64,000 bases of DNA from Perca fluviatilis (lineage: Eukaryota > Chordata > Actinopteri > Perciformes > Percidae): NCBI RefSeq assembly GCF_010015445.1, contig NC_053122.1, forward strand, positions 36,469,513 through 36,533,512, in the 5' to 3' direction. Each line of letters opens with the position of its first letter. Position 1 is the first letter of the stretch. This document shows positions 23,928 through 36,094 of the stretch, piece after piece. Position numbers and translations under genes: made by a program. The notes under the pieces were generated by a model. The model did no database searches and was not told the origin of the DNA. It saw only the letters and a list, made by a program, of their open reading frames with translations.

Positions 23928-24308
23928 ATAAGCTCTAAATGTGATTCACCTAGCTAGTTACCTATTATTTATTATATACACATATATCTTAGTTACCTAT
24001 TATTTATTATATACACATATATCTGTATTGCATCTAACTTGTTAAATACCTTCTTATACTTATATCTTTGCACTGCCACTGTTTAGTGTTACTTGCCTCA
24101 TCCAAGTGCTTTTATTTGTCATTTATGTTATAGTAGATAGAGGACTCTACCTCATCATATGTTTTTTTCTTGTGTTCTATTTCTGATGGTCTCTGAGTTA
24201 CCACACTTTTTGTTGTATGCCTACAATGAAAAATGAAATGTCTTATGACTTGCAATATTATCACGCTGTCTCCTTCCCATTACCTAACATATCTGAATTT
24301 ATTCTTAG
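22881..24308. other. non-coding stretch with CA and TA microsatellites
   Basis: Holds (CA)n at about 23305-23363 and (TA)n at about 23867-23924. A short GC-rich piece at 23600-23790 (starting gcaagatggcggagcg) could be a LINE 5' end. A direct repeat of ttacctattatttattatat lies at 23956 and 23993. No exon supported. Confidence 0.6.
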
Positions 24309-24438
24309 GGAGCCATTAGACCTGTTTCCCAGGCCAGTACCTCCCAGAGTATTGGCTGCCAGACTGACCCCCTTCCAAAAAGATCTGTTGGAACCCAACT
24401 ATCCAAGGACACTCTTAAGACTCGCGTCAGAAGCGGAG
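24309..24438 (+). CDS. exon-like open segment, unrecognised
   Basis: A 130-bp stretch between a tcttag acceptor and a gttagt donor is open in two frames. One reads QASTSQSIGCQTDPLPKR, the other LTPFQKDLLEPNYPRTLL. A second exon-like stretch follows an acceptor at about 24809, and a stretch at 28800-28864 ends at gtaagt. These may be pieces of one transposon-encoded gene split by the palindrome, but I do not recognise the protein. Confidence 0.3.
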
Positions 24439-24929
24439 GTTAGTGAAATGAATTTTTATATGTTAATTATGTTAGTTTACCTGTAAAGTTGTACTTTGTT
24501 TACATTTTTATTTATAAGCTGATAAGTCAAAAGTAATCATTTGAATGATTACTGGTAATAGTTATTCCCAAATTATACAGTATATCTATGGACCATATAT
24601 TCCCATTGCAGTTGAAAGAGGAAAAAAAAGAGAAAACAAATATGGGAACCTTATCAGTGAGATTTAAAAAAGCACAAAAAAATAACTTTTGATCTGTACC
24701 ATTTCCTCAGGTAGCTTAGCACAGTGTGTAGACTTCTATTTCTTTGTACAATGTATTGGAGTAATAAAATACACACCCATTACATAATTTGCATTGTTGT
24801 TGTTGCAGACTCTCTCTCTCAGCATTCCACTTCAATGAGAATGCCAACCGTCCACATTCAACAAGTGCTTTGGGAGCTCCTGCCTTTAAACTGGCCTTTC
24901 CATAAGCAAAGAATATGGTGGCCCTGAGA

Positions 24930-25860
24930 GGCCACAGCACGCAACAATAAGACAACACATGCAACTAAACCACAGAACGCAACAATAAGACAACACATGC
25001 AACTAAACCACAGCACGCACTAATAAGACAACACATGCAAATAAACCACAGCACGCAACAATAAGACAACACATGCAACTAAACCACAGCACGCACTAAT
25101 AAGACAACACATGCAAATAAACCACAGCGCACGCAACAATTAAGACAACACATGCAAATAAACCACAGCACACACTAATAAGACAACACATGCAACTAAA
25201 CCACAGCACGCATTAATAAGACAACAACGTAAACCAAAGGAGCTACGCGCAATAAGACAACACGTACAACTAAACACAACACGCACTAATAAGACAACAC
25301 ATGCAACTAAACCACAGCACGACTAATAAGACAACACATGCAACTAAACACACGCACCGCAATAAGACAACACATGCAAATAAACACACCACGCGCACTA
25401 ATAAGACAACACATGCAAATAAACAAGCACGCACATTCGAACAACACATGCAAATAAACCACAGCGCACGCTAATAAAGACAACACATGCAACTAAACCA
25501 CAGACGCAACAATAAGACAACACATGCAAATAAACCACAGCACGCCATATAAGACAACACATGCAACTAAACCACACAACAAAAGACAAATATGCATAAC
25601 CACAGCACGCAACAATAAAGACAACACATGCAACCAAACCACAGCACGCATAATAAGACAACACATGCAACTAAAACACAGCACAAATTAAGACAACACA
25701 TGCAACTAAACCACAGCGCACGCAATATAACATAACACATGCAACTAAACACGCACGCCACCAATAAGACAACACATGCATATAAGCACGCACTAGCGCG
25801 CACAACACATGCAACTAAACCACAACACGCACTAATAAGACAACACATGCAAATAGCCCA
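24930..25860 (-). repeat. 38-bp minisatellite, left arm
   Basis: About 24 units of the complement of gtttagttgcatgtgttgtc + ttattagtgcgtgctgtg. The outer 300 bp are regular. From about 25240 inward the units carry many one- or two-base losses. Confidence 0.95.
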
Positions 25861-27368
25861 CACCACAACGGAAGTGTTTCTAGGGGACACTTTTAAGTGA
25901 TGCACACGTGCCTCAACCATTGGCTTTCTGGTACATAGACAGACCAGCAACAGGACAATTTTAACAATTTTCGCCATTGTATTCATCACTAAATTCACTT
26001 CTGAATACGTTTTAGGCGAGAAATGAACTCTTTATATATATATATATATATATAATATATATTATATAATATAGGCAGTCTTGCGTAAATCGTTGCCGAA
26101 TTGACAATTTGCTTCAAAGTTTTCGGAATTGAGGAGCTCCATAAAGTGACGCAACAGCCAGCTAGCGCCTGCCGGGGCCGCTAGCTCGTCACTCAGACAG
26201 TCCTGCTCAGAGACCCCGCTCTAAGCTGGAGGTCTCTCAGACCGGTCTCGTAAATAAGAGGCTTTCATTTCGCCGTTGATGGATTATTTGTTTAAATATC
26301 ACAACACATGTCCATCATAAGATTAACGGGAACCTGTGGTTAGCTGCATTTTCGGAGTTAAACTTAAACTCCACATAATAATAAAATACTGAGCACCCTA
26401 CGTGTGCCAGACTGCCAGTAGGCTACATTCATTTAAAATTAAACATTGCAGTTGGTGCTAAGTGGAGAGTCTGTCATAGTGTGATTGGATATGTTGGTGG
26501 CATTGATTCTTAATTTCCCACGAAACTGATCGCGGTTACGTGTCAGTTAAACTTCTCATCTCCAATCCTATCTGTATCTGTGAGAAGTGGCGCTGTCCTG
26601 AGTTGAAATCCTACTTTACGGCTTTGTTATCGAGTTAATAGGCGTGTGTTGGCGTCGGCCGCTGTTCATTTCCTAAGGTTCTGAAATGCAAACAATTTTT
26701 GACAACTTTTTTTTTTTGAAAGGCGTGCGCCCGTGAGCACCCACGGGGAAAACATAAATCGGCGCAAACACACACACAGACACACACACAAACTGTTCAT
26801 TTATCATACAGACTGAAACTCAACTTCTAATAAATAAGAAAAAAAACACACCAAAAAAAAGTATGAGCTAAATACCAAATCTAATGTATATAGCCTATGT
26901 CATAAATTAAACATGTCTCCCGAAGAGAAACGGGTATCTCTCTCCCCCCGCATCTGCCGGCTGCGCTTTGGTCATGTGTGTGTGTGTGTGTGTGCATGCG
27001 TAGGCGCTGATTTATTTTTTCCCCCGTGGGTGCTCACGGGCGCACGCCCTTCAAAAAAAAAGTTAGCAAAAATTGTTTGCATTTCAGAACATTAGGAAAT
27101 GGACAGCGGCCGACGCGAACACACAGGCCTATTAACCCTATAATAGCAGTAAAGTAGGATTTCAACTCAGGACAGTGCCACTTCTCACAGATACAGATAG
27201 GATTGGAGATGAAAAGATTAACTGACACGTAACCGCGATCAGCTTCGTGGGAAATTAAGAATCAATGCCACCGACATACCCAATCACACTATGACCGACG
27301 CTCCACTTAGCACCAACTGCAATGTTTAATTTTAAAAGTGTCCCCTGGAAACACTTCTGTTGTGGTGT

Positions 27369-28795
27369 GGGCTATTTGCATGTGTTGTCTTATTAGTGCG
27401 TGCTGTGGTTTATTTGCATGTGTTGTCTTATTAGTGCGTGCAGTGGTTTAGTTGCATGTGTTGTCTTATTGTTGCGTGCTGTGGTTTAGTTGCATGTGTT
27501 GTCTTATTAGTGCGTGCTGTGGTTTATTTGCATGTGTTGTCTTATTGTTGCGTGCTGTGGTTTAGTTGCATGTGTTGTCTTATTAGTGCGTGTTGTGGTT
27601 TAGTTGCATGTGTTGTCTTATTAGTGCATGTTGTGGTTTAGTTGCATGTGTTGTCTTATTAGTGCGTGTTGTGGTTTAGTTGCATGTGTTGTCTTATTAG
27701 TGCGTGTTGTGGTTTAGTTGCATGTGTTGTCTTATTAGTGCGTGCTGTGGTTTATTTGCATGTGTTGTCTTATTAGTGCATGTTGTGGTTTAGTTGCATG
27801 TGTTGTCTTATTAGTGCGTGTTGTGGTTTAGTTGCATGTGTTGTCTTATTAGTGCGTGCTGTGGTTTATTTGCATGTGTTGTCTTATTAGTGCGTGTTGT
27901 GGTTTAGTTGCATGTGTTGTCTTATTAGTGCGTGTTGTGGTTTAGTTGCATGTGTTGTGTTATTAGTGCGTGCAGTGGTTTATTTGCATGCGTTGTCTTA
28001 TTAGTGCGTGCTGTGGTTTAGTTGCATGTGTTGTCTTATTAGTGCGTGCTGTGGTTTATTTGCATGTGTTGTCTTATTAGTGCGTGTTGTGGTTTAGTTG
28101 CATGTGTTGTCTTATTAGTGCGTGTTGTGGTTTAGTTGCATGCGTTGTCTTATTAGTGCGTGCTGTGGTTTAGTTGCATGTGTTGTCTTATTAGTGCGTG
28201 CTGTGGTTTAGTTGCATGTGTTGTCTTATTAGTGCGTGTTGTGGTTTAGTTGCATGCGTTGTCTTATTAGTGCGTGCTGTGGTTTATTTGCATGTGTTGT
28301 CTTATTAGTGCGTGCTGTGGTTTAGTTGCATGCGTTGTCTTATTAGTGCGTGCTGTGGTTTAGTTGCATGTGTTGTCTTATTAGTGCGTGCTGTGGTTTA
28401 GTTGCATGTGTTGTCTTATTAGTGCGTGTTGTGGTTTAGTTGCATGTGTTGTCTTGTTAGTGCGTGTTGTGGTTTAGTTGCATGTGTTGTCTTATTAGTG
28501 CGTGCTGTGGTTTATTTGCATGTGTTGTCTTATTAGTGCGTGCTGTGGTTTAGTTGCATGTGTTGTCTTATTGTTGCGTGCTGTGGTTTATTTGCATGTG
28601 TTGTCTTATTAGTGCGTGCTGTGGTTTAGTTGCATGTGTTGTGGTTTAGTTGCATGTGTTGTCTTATTGTTGCGTGCTGTGGTTTAGTTGCATGTGTTGT
28701 CTTATTAGTGTGTGCTGTGGTTTAGTTGCATGTGTTGTCTTATTGTTGCGTGCTGTGGTTTAGTTGCATGTGTTGTCTTATTGTTGCGTGCTGTG
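27369..28795 (+). repeat. 38-bp minisatellite, right arm
   Basis: About 37 units of gtttagttgcatgtgttgtc + ttattagtgcgtgctgtg, very regular, with a few alternating variants (tttatt/tttagt, gtgctg/gttgtg/gttgcg). Cys/Leu-rich open frames in it are by-products of the repeat. Confidence 0.97.
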
Positions 28796-28864
28796 GCCTC
28801 TCAGGGCCACCGTAAAAGAAAGGGAGATGGAGCCTCCAACGAAGGAAAATTGAGCCGACATTCT

Positions 28865-29214
28865 GTAAGTAAATTATTACAACAACATGCAACATTAATT
28901 CATTTAAATTTTATATATAGTGTCAAATCACAACAGAAGTTTTCTCGGGGCACTTCATGTAGAGCAGCTGGGCAATGGAATCAGCTGGGGGAAACAGACA
29001 ACAGTTAAATCATAACACAAAATTAAAAAAAATTTATGCTAAATTGCCGTTGCTCCTTCTTGCGCTAGCGTCGTTGAGGTTGGCTCACCTCACTAAAAAC
29101 AAAATGTTTTACCTGGACTGATGCCCATTGCTATTATCATATTTCTATTATTATCTCTTCCTTTCTTGTTGGCGAACCTCTCTCTCTGCAAAATAATTAT
29201 TTAATATGTTACAC
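28865..29214. other. no gene recognised
   Basis: Short A/T-rich stretch between the palindrome and a TTAA-flanked MITE. Nothing supported. Confidence 0.6.
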
Positions 29215-29653
29215 TTAAAGGACAATTCCGGCGCAAAATGAACCTAGGGGTTAATAACATATGTGTACTGAGTCGACCGTTCTCTGGGATATGTTTTCAT
29301 GCTAATCGAATGTGTCTGTAGCTTGGAACTAGCTACCACAAACCGGGGGTTAGCTGCTAACGCTAGCTTTCGGGGCACATGGTATATCACTATTTCTATA
29401 CCACTAACAAGGCTCAAAATAGCACCACACTTCCACAGTAGCATAATGTAGGTCCCTATATGCAAACCGAAGCATTGAAAACTTTGTAAGTGTACAGACA
29501 GTTTATTACAAAGATCGATTATAAAGACAGTAGCGTTAATGTTCACATCCGGCCGCCATCTTGGATAACAGTCATAACCAGTCGAATGACGAACGCCGTG
29601 CAACCAGTAACCAGTAACATAGCTCAAACACAGCGTTCGGAAATGTCCTTTAA
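29215..29653. mobile_element. TTAA-flanked MITE
   Basis: TTAA at 29215-29218 and 29650-29653. The inverted ends are aggacaattccggcgc and (reversed) aggacatttccgaacgc. There is no coding capacity of its own. TTAA targets are used by piggyBac and Kolobok transposases. Confidence 0.75.
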
Positions 29654-30069
29654 AATGATTTTAGATGAAACATTTATTTCTGTAAAAACACAGATACAGT
29701 TCAGATCAGGATCGCTAGAAATAGAAATTACATACTTAAACAGGTTACATGTTTTGATTTATGTATATAATTCAAACTGATGTATGTAAACATTTTGTTT
29801 AAATTTTTGCTGTCTTCAGTGAGGGGAGCCAGTCAGAGCTCAGGTTACTGCAACTGTTATTACTGATTGACTATTTCTACTACAGTTCATATCATTCTAT
29901 TACACCCACTGCTTTAAATATTATTATTTATATTATTGCATTAGTTGTTAATGTTAACTTGTTATTGTGGTTGCTGTTAATCTCTGTTTCATGAATGCCT
30001 GTTACCAGCTTAGCATCTTTTTTAGGATTGTGGTGGTCATTGTCATTATTGTAATTATAAGTCCGATGT
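29654..30069. other. no gene recognised
   Basis: A/T-rich, partly trinucleotide-like (att) sequence leading into a LINE 3' tail. Nothing supported. Confidence 0.55.
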
Positions 30070-30172
30070 TTCTGCCTGTTAAAAGGAGGTTTTTCCTCGT
30101 CACTGTCGCAACAAATGCTTGCTCTTGGTGGGAATTGTTGGGTCTCTGTAAATAAAATTGAATTGAACATTT
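30070..30172 (+). mobile_element. LINE 3' tail, second copy
   Basis: Reads ctgttaaaaggaggtttttc, ctcgtcactgtcgcaac, atgcttgctcttgg and ends gtaaataaaattgaattgaa. It shares words and order with the tail ending at 8103. Confidence 0.6.
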
Positions 30173-30647
30173 GTAAGCTTCTGTAGCCAATTGTTTCTCT
30201 GTTGTGGCCCTCACACTTCTTGGTGTTGTACAACAGCAGTTTTCTGGTTTAATTAATGTAGCATAATATAATTAAAACAGCTGTATATAAATATATTATA
30301 AACTATTTGTTGGAGCACTTACTTTGTCATTACTCTGATTCTCAGAGGCCCATAATCAGCTCTGTAAATATTTAGTGCGTTCTGCAGTGAATAAGGGTTC
30401 AGACAGACAGGTTCCAGGCCTGGGTGGTCCACCATACACTGTGGTGGTTCAGGTAGCTCGTCACATCTTCGTATGAACTTTCTAAAATATTACATAGACT
30501 GTTAAATTACATATGACAGTGATATTAACAAAAAGCAGGAAGCAAAGTAACCTGGTGATGCTGTGTCTTTGTGCTCACTTGACAACACTTGGTTTATTTC
30601 ATCCTTTTTGTTATTTACGTGGATGCAGTGAGATAAACCAGACAAAA

Positions 30648-30947
30648 GACCTTTTTCACGGCAGAGGAACAGCACAGGTGTATTCAAAACTATTAATGAT
30701 GGCTGCATTCCACTTAGGAGAGACCCTGGTATTAAACCATTAACGATGGCTGCATTCCACTTAGGAGAGACCCTGGTATTAAACCATTAATGATGGCTGC
30801 ATTCCACTTAGGAGAGACCCTGGTACTGTGCATGCTGACTCATTGAAATATCTTACACTTGATGGAACTGAGCCATCGTTAAGGTTATCAATTTCAGCTG
30901 GGCTTTTCCTACTATGACAAGTCAACCTGTCTGCTGTGAAAAAGGTC
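30648..30947. mobile_element. small inverted-repeat element containing a 47-bp triplication
   Basis: The ends gacctttttcacggcag and ctgctgtgaaaaaggtc form an inverted pair. Inside, a 47-bp unit (gatggctgcattccacttag...) is repeated three times in tandem from about 30690 to 30830, with one base varying. Confidence 0.6.
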
Positions 30948-31675
30948 CATAATTGTAACGTTACCTGAGGTATCTCCCTGCAGCACACATGTTCAACCTC
31001 GGACGGCATCCGCTCGCAATGTCCAGTAGTAATGTAATAACATTAAACATCAACTGAAGCATGAAACAGGAAAAATACGTAAATTGGTTTAATTCAATGA
31101 AAACAAATGAATTTGGAAACAACAATTCACTTTAATACTAGATCTGGGTGTTTTCAAATATTTAGTAGTGACTGGAGAATGTATATGAACATTACGTTTG
31201 AACATTACATATGAACGACATTGCGAGGACCGAGGTAAGAACATTAATGTCTCTAGTAATTTCCTTCATATTCGCAAATTCTGGTACATTTTATGAAACT
31301 AGAGAGCCGGGGATAAGAGTAGGTGGGTGTGTGTCAGGTAACGCCGTGTGCCGTGCACCGGAACATAAACACAGACACATCACGACAGTATGATAATAAC
31401 ATGAAAACACATCATTCACTCTAAGTGGTTTCTGTGACTTTCAAATGTTTAAAAAACCAAAAGACTCCAAAATACACAGACGCCATATAACGTTAGCCTT
31501 AGCCATGAATAGCCACATCACTGAAGACACACTTGTCTGACTTTGTCTAAATCGTTACATAGCCTACTAAAATAAAAACACACTCAAGTTACCACTCTGA
31601 AACGTCTTCAATTAGTGTTTAATAGACACATATAAAGGGTACAGCTATAAGTTTAAGTGTCACCATATGGGACCT
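30948..31675. other. no gene recognised
   Basis: Unique-looking sequence; no exon, RNA gene or repeat supported. It ends near a ggtacag/gtttaagtg stretch typical of degraded MITE ends. Confidence 0.5.
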
Positions 31676-32061
31676 TTAAGTAAAAGTATGCAAGTATTAT
31701 CAGGAAAATGTACTTACATTTTTCAAAGTAAAAGTACTCAATGCAGAACTCTCCTCCCATTGTAGAAAGAGTAAAGGATCCAACCAGCTGTGTGTTTAAT
31801 GGTCTAATCATCTCAGCTGGACTTGTAGGCCGTTATATTGTCGGCTAGTTTACTTTAGAATCAAACATCAGATTTTATAAACTACATGTGTTTTGTGTGC
31901 AGAAATCTTAATGTGTAAAGTAACTAGTAACTAAAGCTGTAACAGATGAATGTAGTGGAGTAAAAAGTACAATATTTCTCTCTGAAATGTAATGTATTAG
32001 AAGTAGTGAAGTAGAAAGTGGCACGACAAGAAAAGACTCAAGTAAAGTACAAGTACCTCAA
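31676..32061. mobile_element. dispersed MITE-like repeat
   Basis: Begins taagtaaaagtatgcaagta and ends caagtaaagtacaagtacct. The agtaaaagtac words at both ends and the loss-of-coding interior match a common fish non-autonomous repeat. Confidence 0.55.
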
Positions 32062-33744
32062 ATGTTTACTTATAGCTACATTATGTAAGAATTTCTCCCA
32101 TCTTGCTGTGAAATTGAACATGACAACAAACTGAATATTACTTTCGTTCTTTTCTTTTCATCAACTATATAATGTCAGTGTCAAATTGATTGTTTTGTCT
32201 GACCAACAGCCCTAAACCCCAAGATATTCAATTTGTAATTATATAGACCAGCACAAACTTCAATTCATCCATAGAGTGTCATCTTTGCTTGATAAATGGC
32301 CTATTCATCAAAAAAAATAATTCATTCATTTTGTCATTTACGCAGTAATGTGAGCTTAGTATCACTGAAATCTCGGAGTTACACGACATTTATTGCAAGA
32401 AGCTCATATGAGCGCTGTGATGTCTAGTTAATGGAACTTTGCAGTTCAGACGTCACTGCAGACGCCCTGAGTTCGACCATCCCCTCCTCCTCTTTCAGTT
32501 TTTCGCTTTCCTTCTGCAAAGCTGCATCGTTGGCAGGACGACAAAGAATGGACAAACGCTGGAATAAAAAAAAAGGTAAGTAAGGTTTTACACAACTGTA
32601 AAATAATGAGTACATAGGGCTAGACAATATATCGATAGCGATGTATTAGGCAAGATATCGTCTTAAACGTACAATATGTAACTTTCTCTAAACCAAAACA
32701 ATGGATTGTAAACACAGACGTTTGATGACGTTGGGAAGTTGCGTGGAATTATGGGAGTTTTTATTGCTAAACACTATCGTCGATTAGAATGCATCTGTTC
32801 ACAGATGAGTCTACCCATTCAAGTTTATTCACGTTATGTTTAGTAACGTTTATTCATGTCATGCTAATAAAATAGCTACAGTTTCCCAAACATAATTATG
32901 TTTTTATTGAGCAGCTAAAACCACACTATGATAGTATATTTCACATGCCAATTTCACCTTTTGGATTTTACCGGGCGGACGGGGTTTGATGTAACGCTAG
33001 CTAGCTACTCAGGCACGAGGCTGAGGGATTGCAGGGGGAATCTCCAGGACGACTACGATGTTCGATTGCCATTGTCAGCAGCAGGAGAACATCTCCCAGC
33101 AGCCCGATCTCCCCCTTCACTTTTCTGTAATCTTAACTATTTGTTTTGGTGCTTAACCCACCTTTTGTCGGGTTAATTTAGCTAGATAACTGTAAAAACA
33201 GCTAAACGTGAAGGGGGGAGAAATTCAGCAGGGAGGAGATTTTCAGTACAATCACCGGTAGCGCTAACGGAGACGTAGCTAGCTAATATTGTGAATCGCC
33301 GATGTTGTGACTAGGATGCCTGGGTCTGATATTCTCTGTTTCCCGATGCTTCATTAAATTACCGTTAGCGTCGTAAGCACCCAGCACCGGCTGAGGCTAA
33401 CGGTAACTAGCTATTGCTACATGTCCCGGCTGTGTTGTCAGCTATCATCCTGAATGAAGTATCTTTGTGCCGGGGGAGTGAGGCAGGCAGACTAGATGGT
33501 GTGCTAGATGGCTAAATTAGCATTAGACTAATCGTCTATCTATACAGCTAATGTTAACGTTACTAGTGAACTTATTCGTGGGTTAGCGCAGTGCTGCTTT
33601 TATCCATGGTCAAAACAATCATACTACTAATAACTTTATGAGCGTGTTGAACAAGGTTGTAACCATATAATATTATCCACCAAGCATTAGCTAGCATTGA
33701 CATTAGCTACTTGTCAACCAGCACATACATTGTAGTAACATTAA

Positions 33745-35870
33745 AGGGGTGATAGAATGATTATATAGGGTATTTCACACTGTTCCTTATGGTCTCCTAA
33801 TGGGGTATGTAACATTGGTTGGGCTGAAAATGGCCTGGTTGATATTTTATTGGCCCTTATGCATCCCTGTGTTTTGGCCCTATTTGTAACAAGAGCTTTT
33901 CTTCCAAATATGGTATGGTCATGAATATTTAGATGAGCTGCGCGCTGATTTGTTGACCGACTTGCCATACGCATTACATTAGAGAGCGCGCTTGGTATTG
34001 GTTCGAATCCCCAATACACATACATTAGAGAAGCGACAGAATCTCATATTCCATACACTGCAATGTTTCATTACCAAATTCACTTCTGAGACTTTTTTAA
34101 GCGAGAAATCAACTATATAAAGCTGAAATATGGGCCGTTTTACAAAATTTGATGGCTAATTGCAAATTTGGTAAGACGTGTCGGACTTTAGGAGCTCCAC
34201 ACAGTCTGACGAGAAAGCGGCAGCCTGCTGGGCTCCATACCCAGGGCAAAGTCACCCTTTGTGGATACTGCACTACGGGGCTCCGCGACCAGCTGCCGGC
34301 ATAACTATAATATATTTACGGTTTGAATTTCGTCACGCCAGTTTGATTTTAAGGCATTTTTATGAACGTGAGGCGTCTTTGTAGGACGAGCAGCTGCTTG
34401 CAATATGTCCCATTCATTACAATGGGGAAATACCGCAGCTAGCTAGCTACACTGTCGCCATAACTAAATTATATTTACAGTTTGAATTTCGTCACGCCAC
34501 TTATATAACATCATTCCCCAATGTCTTATAAAGCTAACCGTTGTGTCCGATTTGATTTTAAGGCATTTTTATGAACGCTGGTATGCCTTTGTAGGACCAG
34601 CAGCTGCTTGCTATATGTCCCATTCATTACAATGGGGAAATACCGCAGCTAGCTAGCTACACTGTCGCCATAACTAAATTATATTTACAGTTTGAATTTC
34701 GTCACGCCACTAATATAACATCATTCCCCAATGTCTTATAAAGCTAACCGTTGTGTCCAATTTGATTTTAAGGCATTTTTATGAACGCGAGGCGTCTTTG
34801 TAGGACCAGCAGCTGCTTGCTATATGTCCCATTCATTACAATGGGGAAACACCGCAGCTAGCTAGCTACACTGTCGCCATAACTAAATTATATTTACAGT
34901 TTGAATTTCGTCACGCCACTTATATTACATCATTCCCCAATGTCTTATAAAGCTAACCGTTGTGTCCGATTTGATTTTAAGGCATTTTTATGTAGGACGA
35001 GCAGCTGCTTGCTATATGTCCCATTCATTACAATGAGGAAATATCGCAGCTTGCTCACTTTCGCATAACTAAAGTATATTTACGGTTTGAATTTCGTCAC
35101 GGCATGAATATTACAGGTTCCTCAAGGTCTTACAAAGCTTAGCTAACACTTGTCCGATTTCGGATTTCAATTGAATGTATTTTTGTGAATGTCAGAGTTA
35201 GGAGGAGGCTAGCTAGCTCTCATTGATGGACTCCATCTCACCGCGGCTCTAACAATGAGACTCGCAGCCAAAGAGGCTTTATTTCCCCGATTGTTTGTTT
35301 AAATAACTCAACACACATACCCATTATAAGATTTACTGGAACCTGCGGGCTGCGGTAAAAGATTGCGGGCGTAACAAGCTCGCTGACACTGCGGTCAGGG
35401 CGGGCGATTACAACCCAGGCAGCACCAACACCGGCACTAAACTCCGGCCACAGTCGGAGAAAATTTTGCAATTAGCCATCCTTTTCGTAAAAGCGGCCCA
35501 TATTTGAGCTTTATATGGTTGATTTCCGCCAAAAAAGTTTCAGAAGTGAATTTTGTAATGGAATAGCAGAGATCTCGCGTGACCTAGCTAGATTCAGAAG
35601 ACTACCTGATCTCAGGTCAGTTGTGTAGCCTATGTAAATGTTGGGGCGTGACTGTTCTCTTAAGGTTCCGGATTTTGAGATGCTTGCGTAAGCGCAACTC
35701 AGCTTTGTTGGGATTCGCCTTCGTTTTCAGCGGCAGTTTCAAAATATGAGATTTTCATAGTAAAGGCGTGTCAGTGGGACTTTGAGCTTCTATGTATGTC
35801 CTATTTACCCACCGAACTGTCGTTATTCAACTATGACAGGGTAAAATCGGTTTTGCATTCTATCACCCCT
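33745..35870. mobile_element. TTAA-flanked element with subterminal palindrome
   Basis: The ends aggggtgatagaatg and cattctatcacccct are inverted copies, each next to TTAA (33741-33744 and 35871-35874). Subterminal stretches around 34070-34160 and 35460-35560 also mirror each other. A piece of the same family lies at 25985-26350. No transposase is recognised. Confidence 0.8.
34384..35020 (+). repeat. tandem repeat of about 210 bp, three to four units
   Basis: The unit starts ggaccagcagctgcttgcta and includes cccattcattacaatgggga, ctagctagctacactgtcgc and gtttgaatttcgtcacgcca. Starts lie near 34384, 34597, 34801 and 34994, with the last unit shortened. Confidence 0.85.
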
Positions 35871-36094
35871 TTAAGCTGGATTAATAGTGTATGTATAATG
35901 TATCAATAAATAAGGTTTCTGCTGTATTACTGTGTTGCAAAGTGGCATGCAATTAATCACAAAATGATGCCTTTTGCCAGAAAAAGCAGTGTTACCAGTA
36001 TTTCTTTCTGTGACATTGTATGTGTACAATTACTCTTGAATGTAGCATCTGGGTGCCCGTGTTTTGATGGAAGTTACAAGTAACTAGATGGTGA

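Larger units (their letters stand above)
24917..28811. mobile_element. 3.9 kb palindrome with minisatellite arms
   Basis: The ends mirror each other: ggtggccctgagaggccac at the left and its complement at the right. Outer arms are 38-bp minisatellites in opposite orientation. Inner arms (about 26435-26760 and 27010-27330) are inverted copies at high identity around a loop of roughly 250 bp. The left arm has an extra 0.5 kb (25900-26430) related to the element at 33.7 kb. It could be a foldback-type transposon or an inverted-duplication artefact. Confidence 0.65.

Noticed and set aside
25307..27641. Cys/Leu-rich open frames in the 38-bp minisatellite
   Set aside because: Produced by reading the tandem repeat; all frames of the unit lack a protein motif and the frame breaks with each indel.
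24930..28795. CRISPR-like appearance of regular 38-bp repeats
   Set aside because: The units are head to tail with no unique spacers, in a vertebrate genome.
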